Source: Pipra filicauda (Eukaryota; Chordata; Aves; Passeriformes; Pipridae). From it: a stretch of 64,000 bases of DNA. The notes under the pieces are model-generated. The model was given only the letters and a program-made list of their open reading frames with translations, was not told the DNA's origin and did no database searches. Below, piece after piece: positions 47,521 through 60,000 of this stretch. A program made the translations under genes and the position numbers. Position 1 is the first letter of the stretch, and the number at the start of each line of letters is the position of its first letter. The stretch spans positions 1 to 64,000 of the forward strand of contig NW_024105003.1 in NCBI RefSeq assembly GCF_003945595.2, in the 5' to 3' direction.

Positions 47521-48745
47521 CACAGGATGGGTCAGGCTGGAAGGGACCACAGTGGGTCACCTGGTCCAACCTCCCTGCTCCAGCAGGGTCACCCCAGAGC
47601 ACATGGCACAGGATTGTGCCCAGATGGTTCTGGAATATCCCCAGTCAGGGAGACTCCACACCCTCTCTGGACAATCTGCTCAGTGCTGGGTCACTGCCCA
47701 GCAAAGAAGTTCTTCCTCCTGTCCAGGTGGAACTTCCTGGGCATCAGTTCCTGCCCGTTCCTCTTGTGCCATTGCTGGGCCCCCCGAGCAGAGCCTGGTC
47801 CATCCTCTGCCCCCTCCCTGCAGCCCCTCCAGACCTGGGGGAGGTCCCCTCTCAGTGTCTGCTCTGGAGGCTGAACAGCCCCAGCTCCCTCAGCCTTTCC
47901 TGCTCCCAGAGATGCTCCATCCCTTCAGCATCTCCACAGGAGAATCATCTTCCAGCAGCTCCATGTCCCTGCTGTCCTGAGGAACCAGAGCTGGACACAG
48001 CCCTGCAGATGTGCCTCCCAGGGCTGGGCAGAGGGGCAGGATCACCTCCCTGACCTGCTGGCAATGTTCTTCCTGATGCATCCCAGAATCCTGCTGGCCC
48101 CCAGGACACACTGCTGCCTCAGGGACAGCTTTTTGTCCACCAAGTCCTTCTCCACAGAGCTGCTCCCCAGCAGGTAATCCCCAGCCTGTGCTGGTGCCTG
48201 GGGTGGTTCTTCCCCAGGTGCAGGACCCTGCATTTGCTGTTGTTTGAATTTCAGAGAGTTCTTCCCTGCCCATCTCTCCAGCCTGACGAGGTCCTCCTGA
48301 AGGGCTGCACAGTTCCCTGGGGTATTGGCCACCCCTCCACCTTCGTGTCACCAGTGAACTTGCTGAGGAGGCACCTGCCCCTTCATCCAGGCCATTGTGA
48401 ACAAGTTAAACAATTCTGGGCCCGGTATTGAACCTTGGGGACACCACTAGTGACAGGCCTCCAACCTGACCTTGTGCCACTGGTTATGACCCTCTGGGAT
48501 CTGCTCTTCAGCCAGTTCTCAGTCCACCTCACTGCCCACTCATCCAGCCCTTACTTCCCAAGTTAGCCTACAAGGATGTCGTGAGAGAGAGTGTTGAAAG
48601 CCTTGCTGAAGCTGAGATAGACAGTGTCCACTGCTCTCCCCTCATCCACCCAGGAGTTGTTTCATCAAAGGAATCAAGTTGGCTGAGCATTTACTTTTAG
48701 TGAATCCATGCTGACGAGTCCTGATCCCCGTCTTGTCATCCATGT
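47521..48745 (-). mobile_element. CR1, antisense, longest copy, with decayed reverse transcriptase
   Basis: About 1.2 kb. From left to right it is the complement of the 3' end (cacaggatgggtcaggctgg), the pol C-terminus and the central reverse transcriptase domain: complement of 'tgttgaaagccttgctgaag' encodes the conserved LDFSKAF-type motif region. The position of the FADD catalytic motif is altered (complement of 'gtgtcaccagtgaacttgct' reads FTGD), and the frame is broken into pieces (for example 47,890-48,351 and 48,042-48,332), so the copy is dead. The first ~380 bp pair with the sense copy at 41,696-42,076. Confidence 0.92.
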
Positions 48746-51700
48746 GAGATATATTCCTATAAAATACACCAGCATATCTTCTTGGGTTTTATGCAGCAAC
48801 AAGCCTGGTAGTTCTTGAAAGTGTGTCAGAATTATAAATTCTGCAAAATCACTCGTGTTGGAGTAACTTCTACTCACATTAAGGGTTTTGCTGTTAATCT
48901 TTAATGGCCTTACTGGATGCTGGTCAAGTCCTAGATGACATTTGTCAATCTTGATCTTTTAAATAAGTTGTAGTTTTTCTTTTTACGGGTTATGATCAAA
49001 GTCAGATGGTGATTCATGTTGCCTTACAATGTGCTCTCATGGTGCATCCGTGGCTGGTGAAGTGCATGGAAGAGTTTCTGGTGCATCAGTGGGCACTGTG
49101 TAATGCTGAGTAGCATCTCCATCCAAAACATCCTCTACTTCTGTCAGGAAAGTGTATGTAATTTAATTTTGTCGTTAGAGTGGGAAGAGCAAAGGTATTA
49201 TTTGGAGTAAATCACATAAACTAGTTTTCCTGGGTGAAAACTGGTCAAAGGACTATTTTTAAAGCAACACTCCCCTAATAATGTAATTATGACACACAGC
49301 AATACTCTGTGTACAGAAGCACCTGCAATAAAAACAACTTGTACACAGGAGCCATATAACTGTAGCTGCCATAACCCCTTTGGATCTTGAAGGACCTCAG
49401 TCTACCTGAAACCCAGGAGCTATTTATTTGTGAATACCACTGCAAACTTAACTTCTAAGCTCTACGATACAAAGCTGTTCTCTGTGGTAGAAAATCCAAG
49501 GGGAAAAGAGCAGCACTATCCCCATGCACCTCAGTGTGGGACAAGAAGCTGTAATTTCCTATTTTGCTCACCTGGTTTGATTAGCTGGGACAATCATGTT
49601 TGCAGATGCATCCTAAATGAAAACAGAATGTTCCTCCCTTACTATTCTTACTACCTCGGCAATGTCACCGAGTTCCTCTGTAGGTTAACACTTGTCACTT
49701 CTTGTTCTGTTTCACATTGCCCTGTGTTTTTTTTTGTTTTGTTTTGTTTTGTTGGGTTTTTTGTTTTTTTTTTGCAATGTAATTTGCAAGCTGCTATCAT
49801 ACAATCTACTCTTTAATAGCCCAGCACAACTGCCAGGGAAACAATTGCATCAGAACCAATTATTTCCATCTTCGGATTTAGAATCGCTCTTTCTCCTATT
49901 AATAGATCTCGCTCTTTCTCCTGCAAGTACACAGGGCATGTGGTTATTAATTGGCATCTGTTAATAATTTTCTTGGAATATCAGATTTATCATTCAGTAA
50001 CGTGGATATTTATAATAACAAAATGTGGGTTTTCATGGGATGAATTCTGTAACTTCCTGGCTCTGAGTGAAACGAAAATTGTAGATGTCATGGTGGATCA
50101 GGCCAGTCATGGCATGATTTCAGTTATACTGGAAAGGTGAATCCCTTCTTTTCAGTTTCTCCTCATTCCCAAGCACTTGTCAGTGTATGAGCTCTGCTTT
50201 GGGCCACCTAGAAAACTACAAATGAATAAATACTCTGCGTTTTATCCTCTCCATGGGATGCCTCTACATAAGGATAAAGATACAGTGAAGTTAATAAAGT
50301 AAATTCTTATATGCTGCAGCTAAAATGGAGTCATCTAAACTCACTTCAACCCAAATGCTTCTAGAAAACATGGTAAAGAATTGTAAAACAGTGGGGGAAT
50401 AAAGAGATCTCTCTAGTAATCTTTCTTGGTAGAGGGAAATGCATCTTTCAATATTATCAGCATTCCATTCACCTGTTTCCTCTACTCAAGAAATTCAGGA
50501 AATTCTGCTCTTTGTTCAAAGTGCACTCAGGAATAAAAAACCCTTTCCAGGTCCGACAGAGTAAATAATCATCTTCCTAGTTATTTATGTAGAGTGCTTT
50601 GCTTAACAGAGCTTCAATTCCTGGCTAGAGGCCAGGATCATTATTGTAGGATGGCCTAATATAAATATCTGTTTAGGAACTCAAAATTAATTTTCCACTA
50701 ATATTCTCCAATGACTGCATAAAAAATGTACTGTTTTTGGGAACAGCCCTACAAATAAACTTACTTGTGGAAAAAAGAGGGAGGGAACACATGAGGGAAA
50801 TTTGTATAAATATTCAGAGGACCTCATGGAACATGGTTTGCTGTGTCTTCCAGGGTCTAGAGGTCGCATTCCTTAGTCACAGGAGGGGACAGTGCCTGAG
50901 CTGCAGCGTTACAATGCCCATGCATTTTGTCTTTCCCACAAAACACTGCTTGGGTGGCAAAAGATGAACTGGGTTTTGCAAGCAGCTGCTGAATCAATGT
51001 AAAAAAAAACCCCAGCATTTTCAGACTGCTCCTCTCTAATATTTTGTCCCCACAGCACTAATCAGAAGTTACAATGGGGAGTATTGTATGAAGATAATTA
51101 ATTAATACTGAGTTTTCCTGGGTGTTAGGTTGAGTGTTGGGAGGAAAATTACCTTGCATCGCCTCTTTTCACTGGGATGTTCTAAAATTCCCTCATCCCT
51201 TAAAAGTGATGCTTCATGGAATACGATCTCTGCCAGTAATGCAGCCTCTCTTCTCCTTCTCTCAGTCTCTATCCAGAGCCAAACTCTGTCCTATCTCACA
51301 CAAATCTAGCTGGCACCAGTGGGAATTTGGGAAGTGAGATGAGAATGGTTTGTTGTACCTCACCCCCCATCTCTTAAAATAGAAAGTCTGCGTCTCAGCA
51401 ACATGTGTGTGCAACCACCAAAGAACACACCACCTTCACAAAGCCTCAGTGCAGAAGTGTTTGAACCCTCAGCAGAGTTACATAAGTTGTATTGGGTCAT
51501 GTACAGATCACTCAGGCTCAGGGAAAGGTGTAAAAACCCTGTGAGAACTCAACACCATGATGTGTAGCTGAGAGTCAGGAGAAAAATTCACCAAGTGATC
51601 AGTTCTAGACAGATCTCATCTCAAGGCATGGCAAAAACACTGCAGGAAAACTTATCTGCTTTTATTTTAGGCACTTGCCTGGGCACAGCTACACAGAAAG

Positions 51701-53416
51701 TTTACCCAGAACCAAACCAAATATGTCTCAGGTCCTCTCCTAGTGTGTGTCTCTCCCCTTTCCCAGGCTGGTGTGTTTATCCAGGAGCTGCCCATCCATC
51801 CCTCCAGGCAGCCAGCACGTCTCAGCTGAAGGCAGACCGAGTCTTTAATAACAAGGCTCTTGGATTGTTCACAGATCTTCCCTAGGGAGGATGCTGAGAG
51901 GAAGAGAGGGGAATTATCCATGAACTTCATTTCCTCTCCGAGGTGAATTTCCATTTCTGGAGGCCAGGGATAAGCAGGAGATAACATAGACACCTTCTTC
52001 ACTGGGACTTCACCTGTCTGCTTCACCTGTCACCTTCACACCCTTCACCTGTCTCTTCACACCCCTGTGGTGGGGTTTAATCAGTGTAACTGATCTAAAC
52101 TAAAGTAATATTTCTAAGAGAGCAGATATTGTTCTTATTCTTTCTGTTATCTCACAAGTTGGCTTTGATACTGTGCATTACAGCTGCACTTCGTCTGCTG
52201 ATGAGAAGCTTTCATGCTTAAATGTTTAGGCAGAAGAATATTTAAAAAAAAATAAAAGCATTGTGTTAAAAGCTTCATCAATTAATAGCAGCGCTCATGT
52301 AGTCTGGCCTGTGCCCTGTCTTTGGAATTCCCCAGAAGTTTTCATTTTGTGTATCATTTATAGCTACTCTCCTGACTCCCAAATAAGTCCGTCTTCCCAC
52401 ACAAAGACTACAGCACTATGCACATGAAGGGTGTCTGTCTGTATGTTGGTATATAATGTTAATTATGCAGCTTTTTTCTTGCATGTTTTGTTTTGTTTTT
52501 TTTTTTCTTCCTGGGACTGCACTGGAGAGGAAAAGAATGCTTTCCTATCTCAAGAAAGTACCAGGAGAGAAAATTAAATGCAGAAGTCCCACAGGGAAAA
52601 AAAAAAACAAACCATAGCAGAACAGCACAACCATAGCAGAACAATTTCAGCTTTTTAAACTTGCTTTTTAAGGACTTAAAAATAGGAAATTCTTTCAAAA
52701 TATATTTATCCCCCCTTTTTTTTCCCTATAGAGGAAAAGGTCCTATCTAGCTGGCACTTTTGAGATGGAAAATCCTCACACTTAACACTCCTGCTACACT
52801 ATCTAGGTACTTATATGGTCCTCACCACCATAGTAACTGAGTGTCTTCCAAGTATTTAAAAATAGAGATAACAATAACAATTCTTGCCCCTGGTTCATCT
52901 CTTTCTTTCCAGCTACAGGAATAACTTGATTAATTTATGGGATCTTTGTTTTGGACACAGTGCCTGCAATACATCTTGGGAACCTTGTGTGCCTGTTTAC
53001 AGGGGATGGGCTCAAACTGCCTGCATCCAGAAATTCGGCTGCATTTCTAGAATGTGAGACAGGAACACGTGTATAAAATTATATCATATCCTTATATGTG
53101 GTCACTCACTGTCTGCTCCTTTGCAGGAGGCAGAAATCAGTAGAACTGCAGCATTCCTGCAGTGTTGAGATTAGAAGCAGCCCAAGGAAATCATCATGAA
53201 TGATTCTAATTTGTGACTTAGTTTCAGTGGTTAATAGAGAATCCCAGCTCTGTTGTTTTGGGGGGTGCTAATAACCCCCACAAACACATCTGGAACCTTT
53301 CCATACTGTTAGGAAAACCTGGTTCAGGAAGGAGGTGGAGGAGCAGTGGAATTGCCTGAAAAAAAGGGTGTCAGTGTTCTCCTTTGTCCTTGTTTTTTTC
53401 CACATTTGCACTGACT
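48746..53416. other. unassigned intron 2 sequence (4.7 kb)
   Basis: AT-rich. Contains TTTTG-like runs at 49,728-49,773, a local CTTCACCTGTC triplication at 52,008-52,053 and a T run near 52,497. No exon recognised. Confidence 0.4.
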
Positions 53417-53703
53417 GAAGGTGGGGGTCACTCTTCTCCCAGGCAACCAGCAACAAGGGGACAAGGGGAAACAGCCTCAAGATGTAGCAGGGGAGGGTCA
53501 GGTTGGACATCAGGAGGAATTTCTTGCTGGAAAGGGTGGTCAGGCCTTGGAAGGGGCTGCCCAGGGAGGTTTGGAGTGCCCAGCCCTGGAGGTGTCCCAG
53601 GAAGGCCTGGCCGTGGCACTCAGTGCTCTGGGCTGGGGGACAAGGTGGGGATGGGGCACAGGGTGGGCTCGATGATCTCAGAGGTCTTTTCCAAAACTCA
53701 GTG
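53417..53703 (+). mobile_element. CR1 3' region, sense, near-identical to the copy at 39.2 kb
   Basis: Includes 'caggaggaatttcttgctgg' and 'gtgtcccaggaaggcctggc' and ends near 'ggtcttttccaaaactcag'. The final attcta tail is degraded. Confidence 0.92.
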
Positions 53704-55269
53704 GCCTGTTACACTCTTCATTTGGCCTTTCTGGCTCTTGGTTTCCACCCTTTGCTGGCCGCCACTCCCTACTTCCCTGTTGGGTAAGATTTTGTCTCAG
53801 TTTTGTCCTTTCAAACAGCAGCAGAGTGACTTGGATCCAGCTCCCTGCAGTTCCTGCTGCACTGCACTCCTGGCACTTAGGAGCTGCCTAATTCAGTGGG
53901 CATTTGAGCACCTGAAAGGTGGTAATAGCCCTGCTCCTTTCTGACAAACCTGTAAAAGTTAGCCTAGGTCATCAGAAAAAAAACCCAATTCAGCTATTAG
54001 AAATCAAGAAAAAATTAGATTAAGAAAGAGCAAATAGAGCTTTGGTGATGCTGGTGGGTTTTTGCCTTTTGTGTGACTCATAAACACGCTGGAGTTCCCG
54101 TCAAGTGTTAATGAGGAAAGACAGCACTGAAATTATGCCTTTGACAAGTGCCATATTTCTTTTGGAAATCAGTCTGTAATTATCAGTGTGCTGCCTGACT
54201 GTGCACCAGGGGAGAGGGAGCCCTATTTCCATGGCTGGCACGGAGCTGACACGCGCTGGCTGCCTTCCACAAATGTGCAGGGATTGGAAAACCTGCTGCC
54301 ATCAATACTCCTGGGAGGAGCAATTCAGCTCTGCTTTGGTGCTGGTAGCAACCCAAAGGAAGGACACAGGGTCAAGCCAGTCCTTAGATAACCCTGGAAA
54401 AAAAAAAACCTATAAAGTTACCTCTGAAGTTAATTTGCCCCCACGTCATCAAGGATGGTTTGGGGCTGTTGAGTCAATGGCATATATATAAGCTGGAGTA
54501 TTTATGTTGGAATTTCATGGAGCTGGACTGATTTCAACAAGTTGGAGATCAATTTATACGTGTTCCCAGACATTCACAACAAATGATTAAAAGGCTACAA
54601 GAGGTGGATATGGCTGAGCAGCATGTTTTTTGTTAATTTACTGGAAGTGAAAAATGAAAGAGGAACACAATCAATGCACAACAGTGGTTACCAGGATTTA
54701 CTGTTGTGGAAACATCACTTTTCTTTTGACTGCACACACGATCTGCTTTACTTCACACCACAGGCTTTTGCTTTGTTCTGTTGGTTTAGTTTTCCAGAAA
54801 GCTTGGATCTGTAAATGGAATGAAAATACTTCTCTACTTAAGAGTTCCTCGTCTGTTGGTGATTTGCTAAATGATTAATCATTTTTTTTCTGAAGGTTTT
54901 TAAGACTTTAATTTGCAGCACACAGCTGTCTTCATGCACTTAGCTCCGTGCTCCAAAATTAGCTTGTAATTTGGTGTTATCAAGCTCCCTTGTGTGAGCA
55001 GGCACCAGAATTTAGAGCAGCCGGAGTGTTACAGACATGATGGAAATGTGGTCCCTCGCTGAACAAGTGACCAGAACAAAAGGCAGTTAAGGCTGGAGGA
55101 AGGAATTAGTTGGTGCAGCAGGAACCAGTGCAGCACTTCACCTTCAGTCCTTGTGCTTAGAGTGGATCCCAGGATCTTAAAATGCTTTGGTAGTTCGTGC
55201 AAGGGAAGAGAAGGGTGTCTCGAAGTCAGCCCATGTGTGTCTTGGGTTCCTATGCTGAGAGAGAGCTCC
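53704..55269. other. unassigned intron 2 sequence
   Basis: No exon or repeat recognised. Confidence 0.4.
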
Positions 55270-55355
55270 TAATAATATTAATAATATTAATAATAATAAT
55301 AATATAATAATAATAACAACAACAACAACAACAACAACAATAATAATAATATTAA
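55270..55355. repeat. (AAT)n/(AAC)n compound microsatellite
   Basis: AAT and ATT units, then about nine AAC units, then AAT again. Confidence 0.95.
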
Positions 55356-56846
55356 ACTCTGTCCCTCTCTACAGGTTAGGGCTGAAATTCTTCTTATCTG
55401 GCTCTGTGGGCGAGCACTTGTGTGAGAGACATAAAGATCTGTTTGTTGTCAACAGAAAAATGTGGTCTTTTGTGACATGATGCTTGTCAGAATGAGCTTC
55501 TCTGGAGAGCCTGGTGTTTGTAGATCTTAATCTGATTTAGGCTTCTAATTTGCTCAGCTCTGTCAAGGCTGAGGAATTTGTGGGTAATACTAAAATTAAT
55601 AATAAATAATAAAAATAAAATACAATAAAAAGAATAGTACAAATAAAAATACTTCTATCTAGAGCACTATCTCTGGAGTTAAGTGGATGCTCAACACGGT
55701 TTTTCAGAATGTCAGTTTTGGACCCGGTCATTTAATTTCTCCTTAAATCTATCTTAAACAACTCTATCCTTATTTAGATTTGGCTGATCCTCCTACCTCG
55801 TGCCAGCTCTCACAGCCATTTTCTCTGTAAGAGTATGGATTTGAAACCATCCAAATATTTTCTGGCTTGAGGTCTTTGTTAGCCGGGATGCTGGATCTGA
55901 TGGAAACATTTGCTTTAGCCAAGCACATTTGGTGTTGGTTCAGTTTTCCCCCAGCCCACAGTGAGTTACGAATAGGAAGGACTGAGAAAAATATTTTCCA
56001 AGGAAGAATTCTGAAGAAAAGAAGAATGAGGGATAGCACTAGGTATGGAAAAGGCATTTCAGGAGTCACAGTGGAAAACAGGGCAGGGTGCTCTGGGAGC
56101 TCCTGGGAGGTGATGTGGGAAGTCCAGAGACTGGAACTCAGCTCTCAGCACTTCTCCAGGGTCTCCCAGTAACAATATTTAATCACAGTTGATGAATGAG
56201 TGCTCTGAGTGTATTTTGAGTATCTCATCTTTCATTCTAATTTATACCTAAAAACCCCTGAGACTGCTGGTTGACTCTAGGTGGAGAAAGCATTAATTAT
56301 TTCTTAGGTTTTAGTGAAACACTGGCACTCCACAGTGACCAATTTATTACTCCTCTAAAAGCTGCCAATAAAAAAAATGGACATGTACAAATATATTCAT
56401 TAGCACAAACTAATTAAAATCCAGGCTAATTGCCAGAATCACGATACATTACTGAGGGATTTTGGAATTCATTATGTGTCTGTGCTAATCCAACAGTGGC
56501 TCTGCAGTTTCTAATCTAAGTTACAGATCTGCTGATAGACACCTAAAAGTTGGCTTATGGTCCCTGTGGACACTGCAGAGAGTTTCTGACCCGGGTTTCT
56601 GTCAGGCAGCAGGAATTAGCTCTGGAGAAAATTCTGGGCTGGGTTCTCTGTTGTGTGTTACAGCTGAACAGAGGGGTAGGAGTGGAGGGATTAATTAAGC
56701 GTGAAGATAAATTTACCCCCCTGGCCTCAGACTGATTTCAGACTTGAATGGAGGTTATCAGGTGTGGTACCTTTGAGGAAAACACATGTAATTCCAGACC
56801 TCCAGTTATATTTGGGCCCCATCCTGGGGAATGGTGGAGCACATAT
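55356..56846. other. unassigned intron 2 sequence
   Basis: An AT-rich stretch of AATAA words lies at 55,590-55,640. No exon recognised. Confidence 0.4.
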
Positions 56847-57072
56847 CATAGAATCACAGAATCACAGAATCAAACGAGTTGGAAAAGATCTCTGAGATCA
56901 TCAAGTCCAACCCTTGATCCAACCCCACTGTGGTTCCCAGCCCGTGGCACTGATGCCACATCCAGTCTCACCTTAAACACCTCCAGGGACGGAGAATCCA
57001 CCCCCTCCCTGGGCAGCCCATTCCAATGGCTGATTACTCTCTCTGTAAAAAATTTCTTCCTAATATCCAATG
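56847..57072 (-). mobile_element. CR1 3' end, antisense
   Basis: Starts with a triplicated tail complement (agaatcacagaatcacagaa) and runs to 'aatttcttcctaatatccaa'. It resembles the complement of the 3' end of the sense copy at 3,826-4,645. Confidence 0.93.
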
Positions 57073-60000
57073 TATATATTCCCATCCTGGCTTACACATG
57101 TTCATACAGCACAGGTGAGGATCAAATAACCTCCTTTGCACCTCAGATAACCAGGGGGCAGAACCCACCTAGGGCAGGACATCTAGACAGGGCTGAGGCA
57201 GCTGGACCCAAGGCTGTTTGGTGTCCTGAAGCAGCCACCTCTTGGTCTGGCAGCAGCAAACTAATTCCCAGCAGACAGTGTGTGTTGTGATCTCACCTAA
57301 TGGTGTCCAGAAAGCAGACAGCTGGATTTTTTCACCAGCAGAAATTTCTTGGTGACCTTTCCAATGAATCCTCATAACTAAACTCCATGTCTCTCCTGTG
57401 AACTCTGCCTCTGGGAGGCAATGATGTGTGCTTGCCTAGGAGAAGCTGGGGAAAAAAAAAAATCATTCCTGGCTTTTCTTTTTTTTTTTTTTTTTTAAGC
57501 CAAGAAGGTAAGAAGACAAATGGAAATGTGTGGGTTTGGACCTTTTTGTCACAGGGTGATGGATGCTGTCAGCAGAGGGCACAGAGGGCTTTGCCAGTCA
57601 ATCATGAGTCACTTTGTCTCTCCTCAGACAAACTCCAGCCTTTGCCTTATAAATTCCTTTCTCTGTCAAATGAAAGAGAAAGAAATGGCTTTGCCAGACT
57701 CCAGTGGAAAGAAGACGTGGAGAGTAATGATCCATAAACAATCCTGTGGCCTGTGCCCAGTGGGACCAGGTGCAGGACTTGGAGCTGTTCTGCCCAGGTT
57801 TTGGAGGTTTTGGTGGGCTTTGCAGTGGCTGTTCTTTGGAACCATTCCCCGTGCCAGAGAAAAGTGGCACAACTGTTGTTCAAGTATTTATGGGTTTTAA
57901 ACGAGGGACCACAGAAATACAAATCAAAAGGCTAAGTCATGAGATGGGAGTTCTGTGGAGGTCTCTCAGCTAAAAACCCCATTCCATTATGGAAGAACAT
58001 CAAAAAGAAAATGTAATTTTTTGGCAATTTCCCCCCATTCCTCCCATGCCACAGGCAAACTTTGTGAACAACACAGTCTAGAGGCTGTTCTCAGACACAG
58101 CAGAATTAGTGTAGGTTTTTAGTCTCTCTTCATCATCTTAAGAAGATTACTGCAGCCAACATTAGCATTTTGCTATTACATGGTGGACTGGCTGAGGTCC
58201 AGAGTGAGTTGGAATTAGAATACTTATTTTTTTCCTTCTATTAATTCTTTATCTTTTTGCAGTAGAGGATGATGCATGCAAAAAAAGCCAGTGAAGAAAG
58301 CTGCATCAAGGGATACTGGTGCCTCTTTGTAGTTTCTCTCCATATACCTGTTTGTGTGAGCTTGTAATTCCAACTCTAAATTTCAGGTTTTAATGAACCT
58401 AAATGTGAGCACATCCACAACTGCCATTATTTTTGGAGTGGGTACTATGCAAGATCACTAAGAAGTTATTGTTTTCCTCTCCAAAAATATAAATAGATTC
58501 AAATTTACTTGAAACTTGGATGGAAAGGTTTTATAACTCCCATAAATCTGGCCCTTGTTTCAGGCTTCCCACAACTCTTTGGACATTACAGTAATTTTCT
58601 GTGGCTGTAAGTAGTTTTCTGCAGGATTATGTAGTATATGAAACATATTTGGGGGCAAATTTCTTGATTGAACTTGCAGAGTAGGAACCAACATCTCATT
58701 AACCCTGAGCTGAGATAGAGAGCAGCTGTTTTTATTCTGCTGTGTTGTGAGGTCTCTGGCCAAGCAGCAAAAAAGGCTGAGTAAAGCCTTGACTTTGGTT
58801 TATCAGAACTTAAAATTTCAGTTGACTTTATAATTGCTTTATAAAATTATAATATTTATATTGTTTTATAAATTTATAATAATTGTTGAGATAGGGAGTG
58901 ATCCATCCCAGAGCTGCCAGAAACCTTTGCTAGTATCAGGGATACCTTTTGTTGTTGGAAGTGCTGCTGTCTGGATGTGACAAAACACTTGGTAAGCTCA
59001 ACCAAGCGTGCCAGGAAAAACCAAAACTCAATGCAGACTTTCAATTCAGGCAGTTCAAAAAAACTCCAGGGTGTTCTGCTCCCCCAAGTGACTTGTTTCA
59101 GGAGAAAGCCTGTTTTGTTTTTTTTTTTGGTTAAAAAACCCTCAAATGTTCTGTTTTTTGCTGGTCAGAAGAGGTTGCACAGATTGAGGTAAGCAGCAGA
59201 AAACACATCACTGCAGCTATTCTGGCAGTGATTCCTTACTTTCTTCCCTATCTTCATGAAAAGAGGTTTTCCTTTCATCTTTTCCACAAGGAAGTTCTTC
59301 TCTGTTGCTTTCTCACTGTCTCCCACATGCTGTGTTTCCACCTCTTTCTTTCTCCCTCCCCAGAGAATCCTGTGTTGCTTCAGCCCAGCCAGGTCAAGTG
59401 CTCCTTTTCCCTATATCTGCTTATTTTTCCCTCTTCTTATTTTCCCAGGCAAAGTTTGATCTGGGACTTTAATAAAGAGTATACTTTATTTATATATTTA
59501 TATTTATTCACCCAAAGAATGTTCCTGACTAAGGCTCTAATTTGGAGTCATCGTTGACCCTCACCCAAAGTCTCTCATTTCTCTCCAGTCTCACAAAACA
59601 TTTACTGTTTCCCAGATTAGATTTAAGCAAGAGACAGCTGAGTAAGCAGCAAAGAAACACCTGGAAGAAGAGAAACACATTTAAGAGAGAGAGAAAAAGC
59701 AGTTTTTATTGTGATGGGGTTGGAAAAAAGAAGGATTTTGGTTGTTCTCTCTCTGTCCTATTAGCTTGGAAGGAAGGAGTAAACACTGGGGTTACTGAGC
59801 GAAAGAGAAGAAAAGAATATTTAATTCATTCTGTTTGCATTCAGATCTAAAATTTGAACAATAAAGACAATTAGGTGGGTTTTTTTAATGCAGCAGGGAC
59901 CAGTTGTGGGGTGTGCTGTACCCTCTGCACTCTGCCTGTGCCCACACTCGAGGTGGCGGCGAGGGACTTAAGTCCCAGCTTAAGCCCTTCCTTGCACTAA

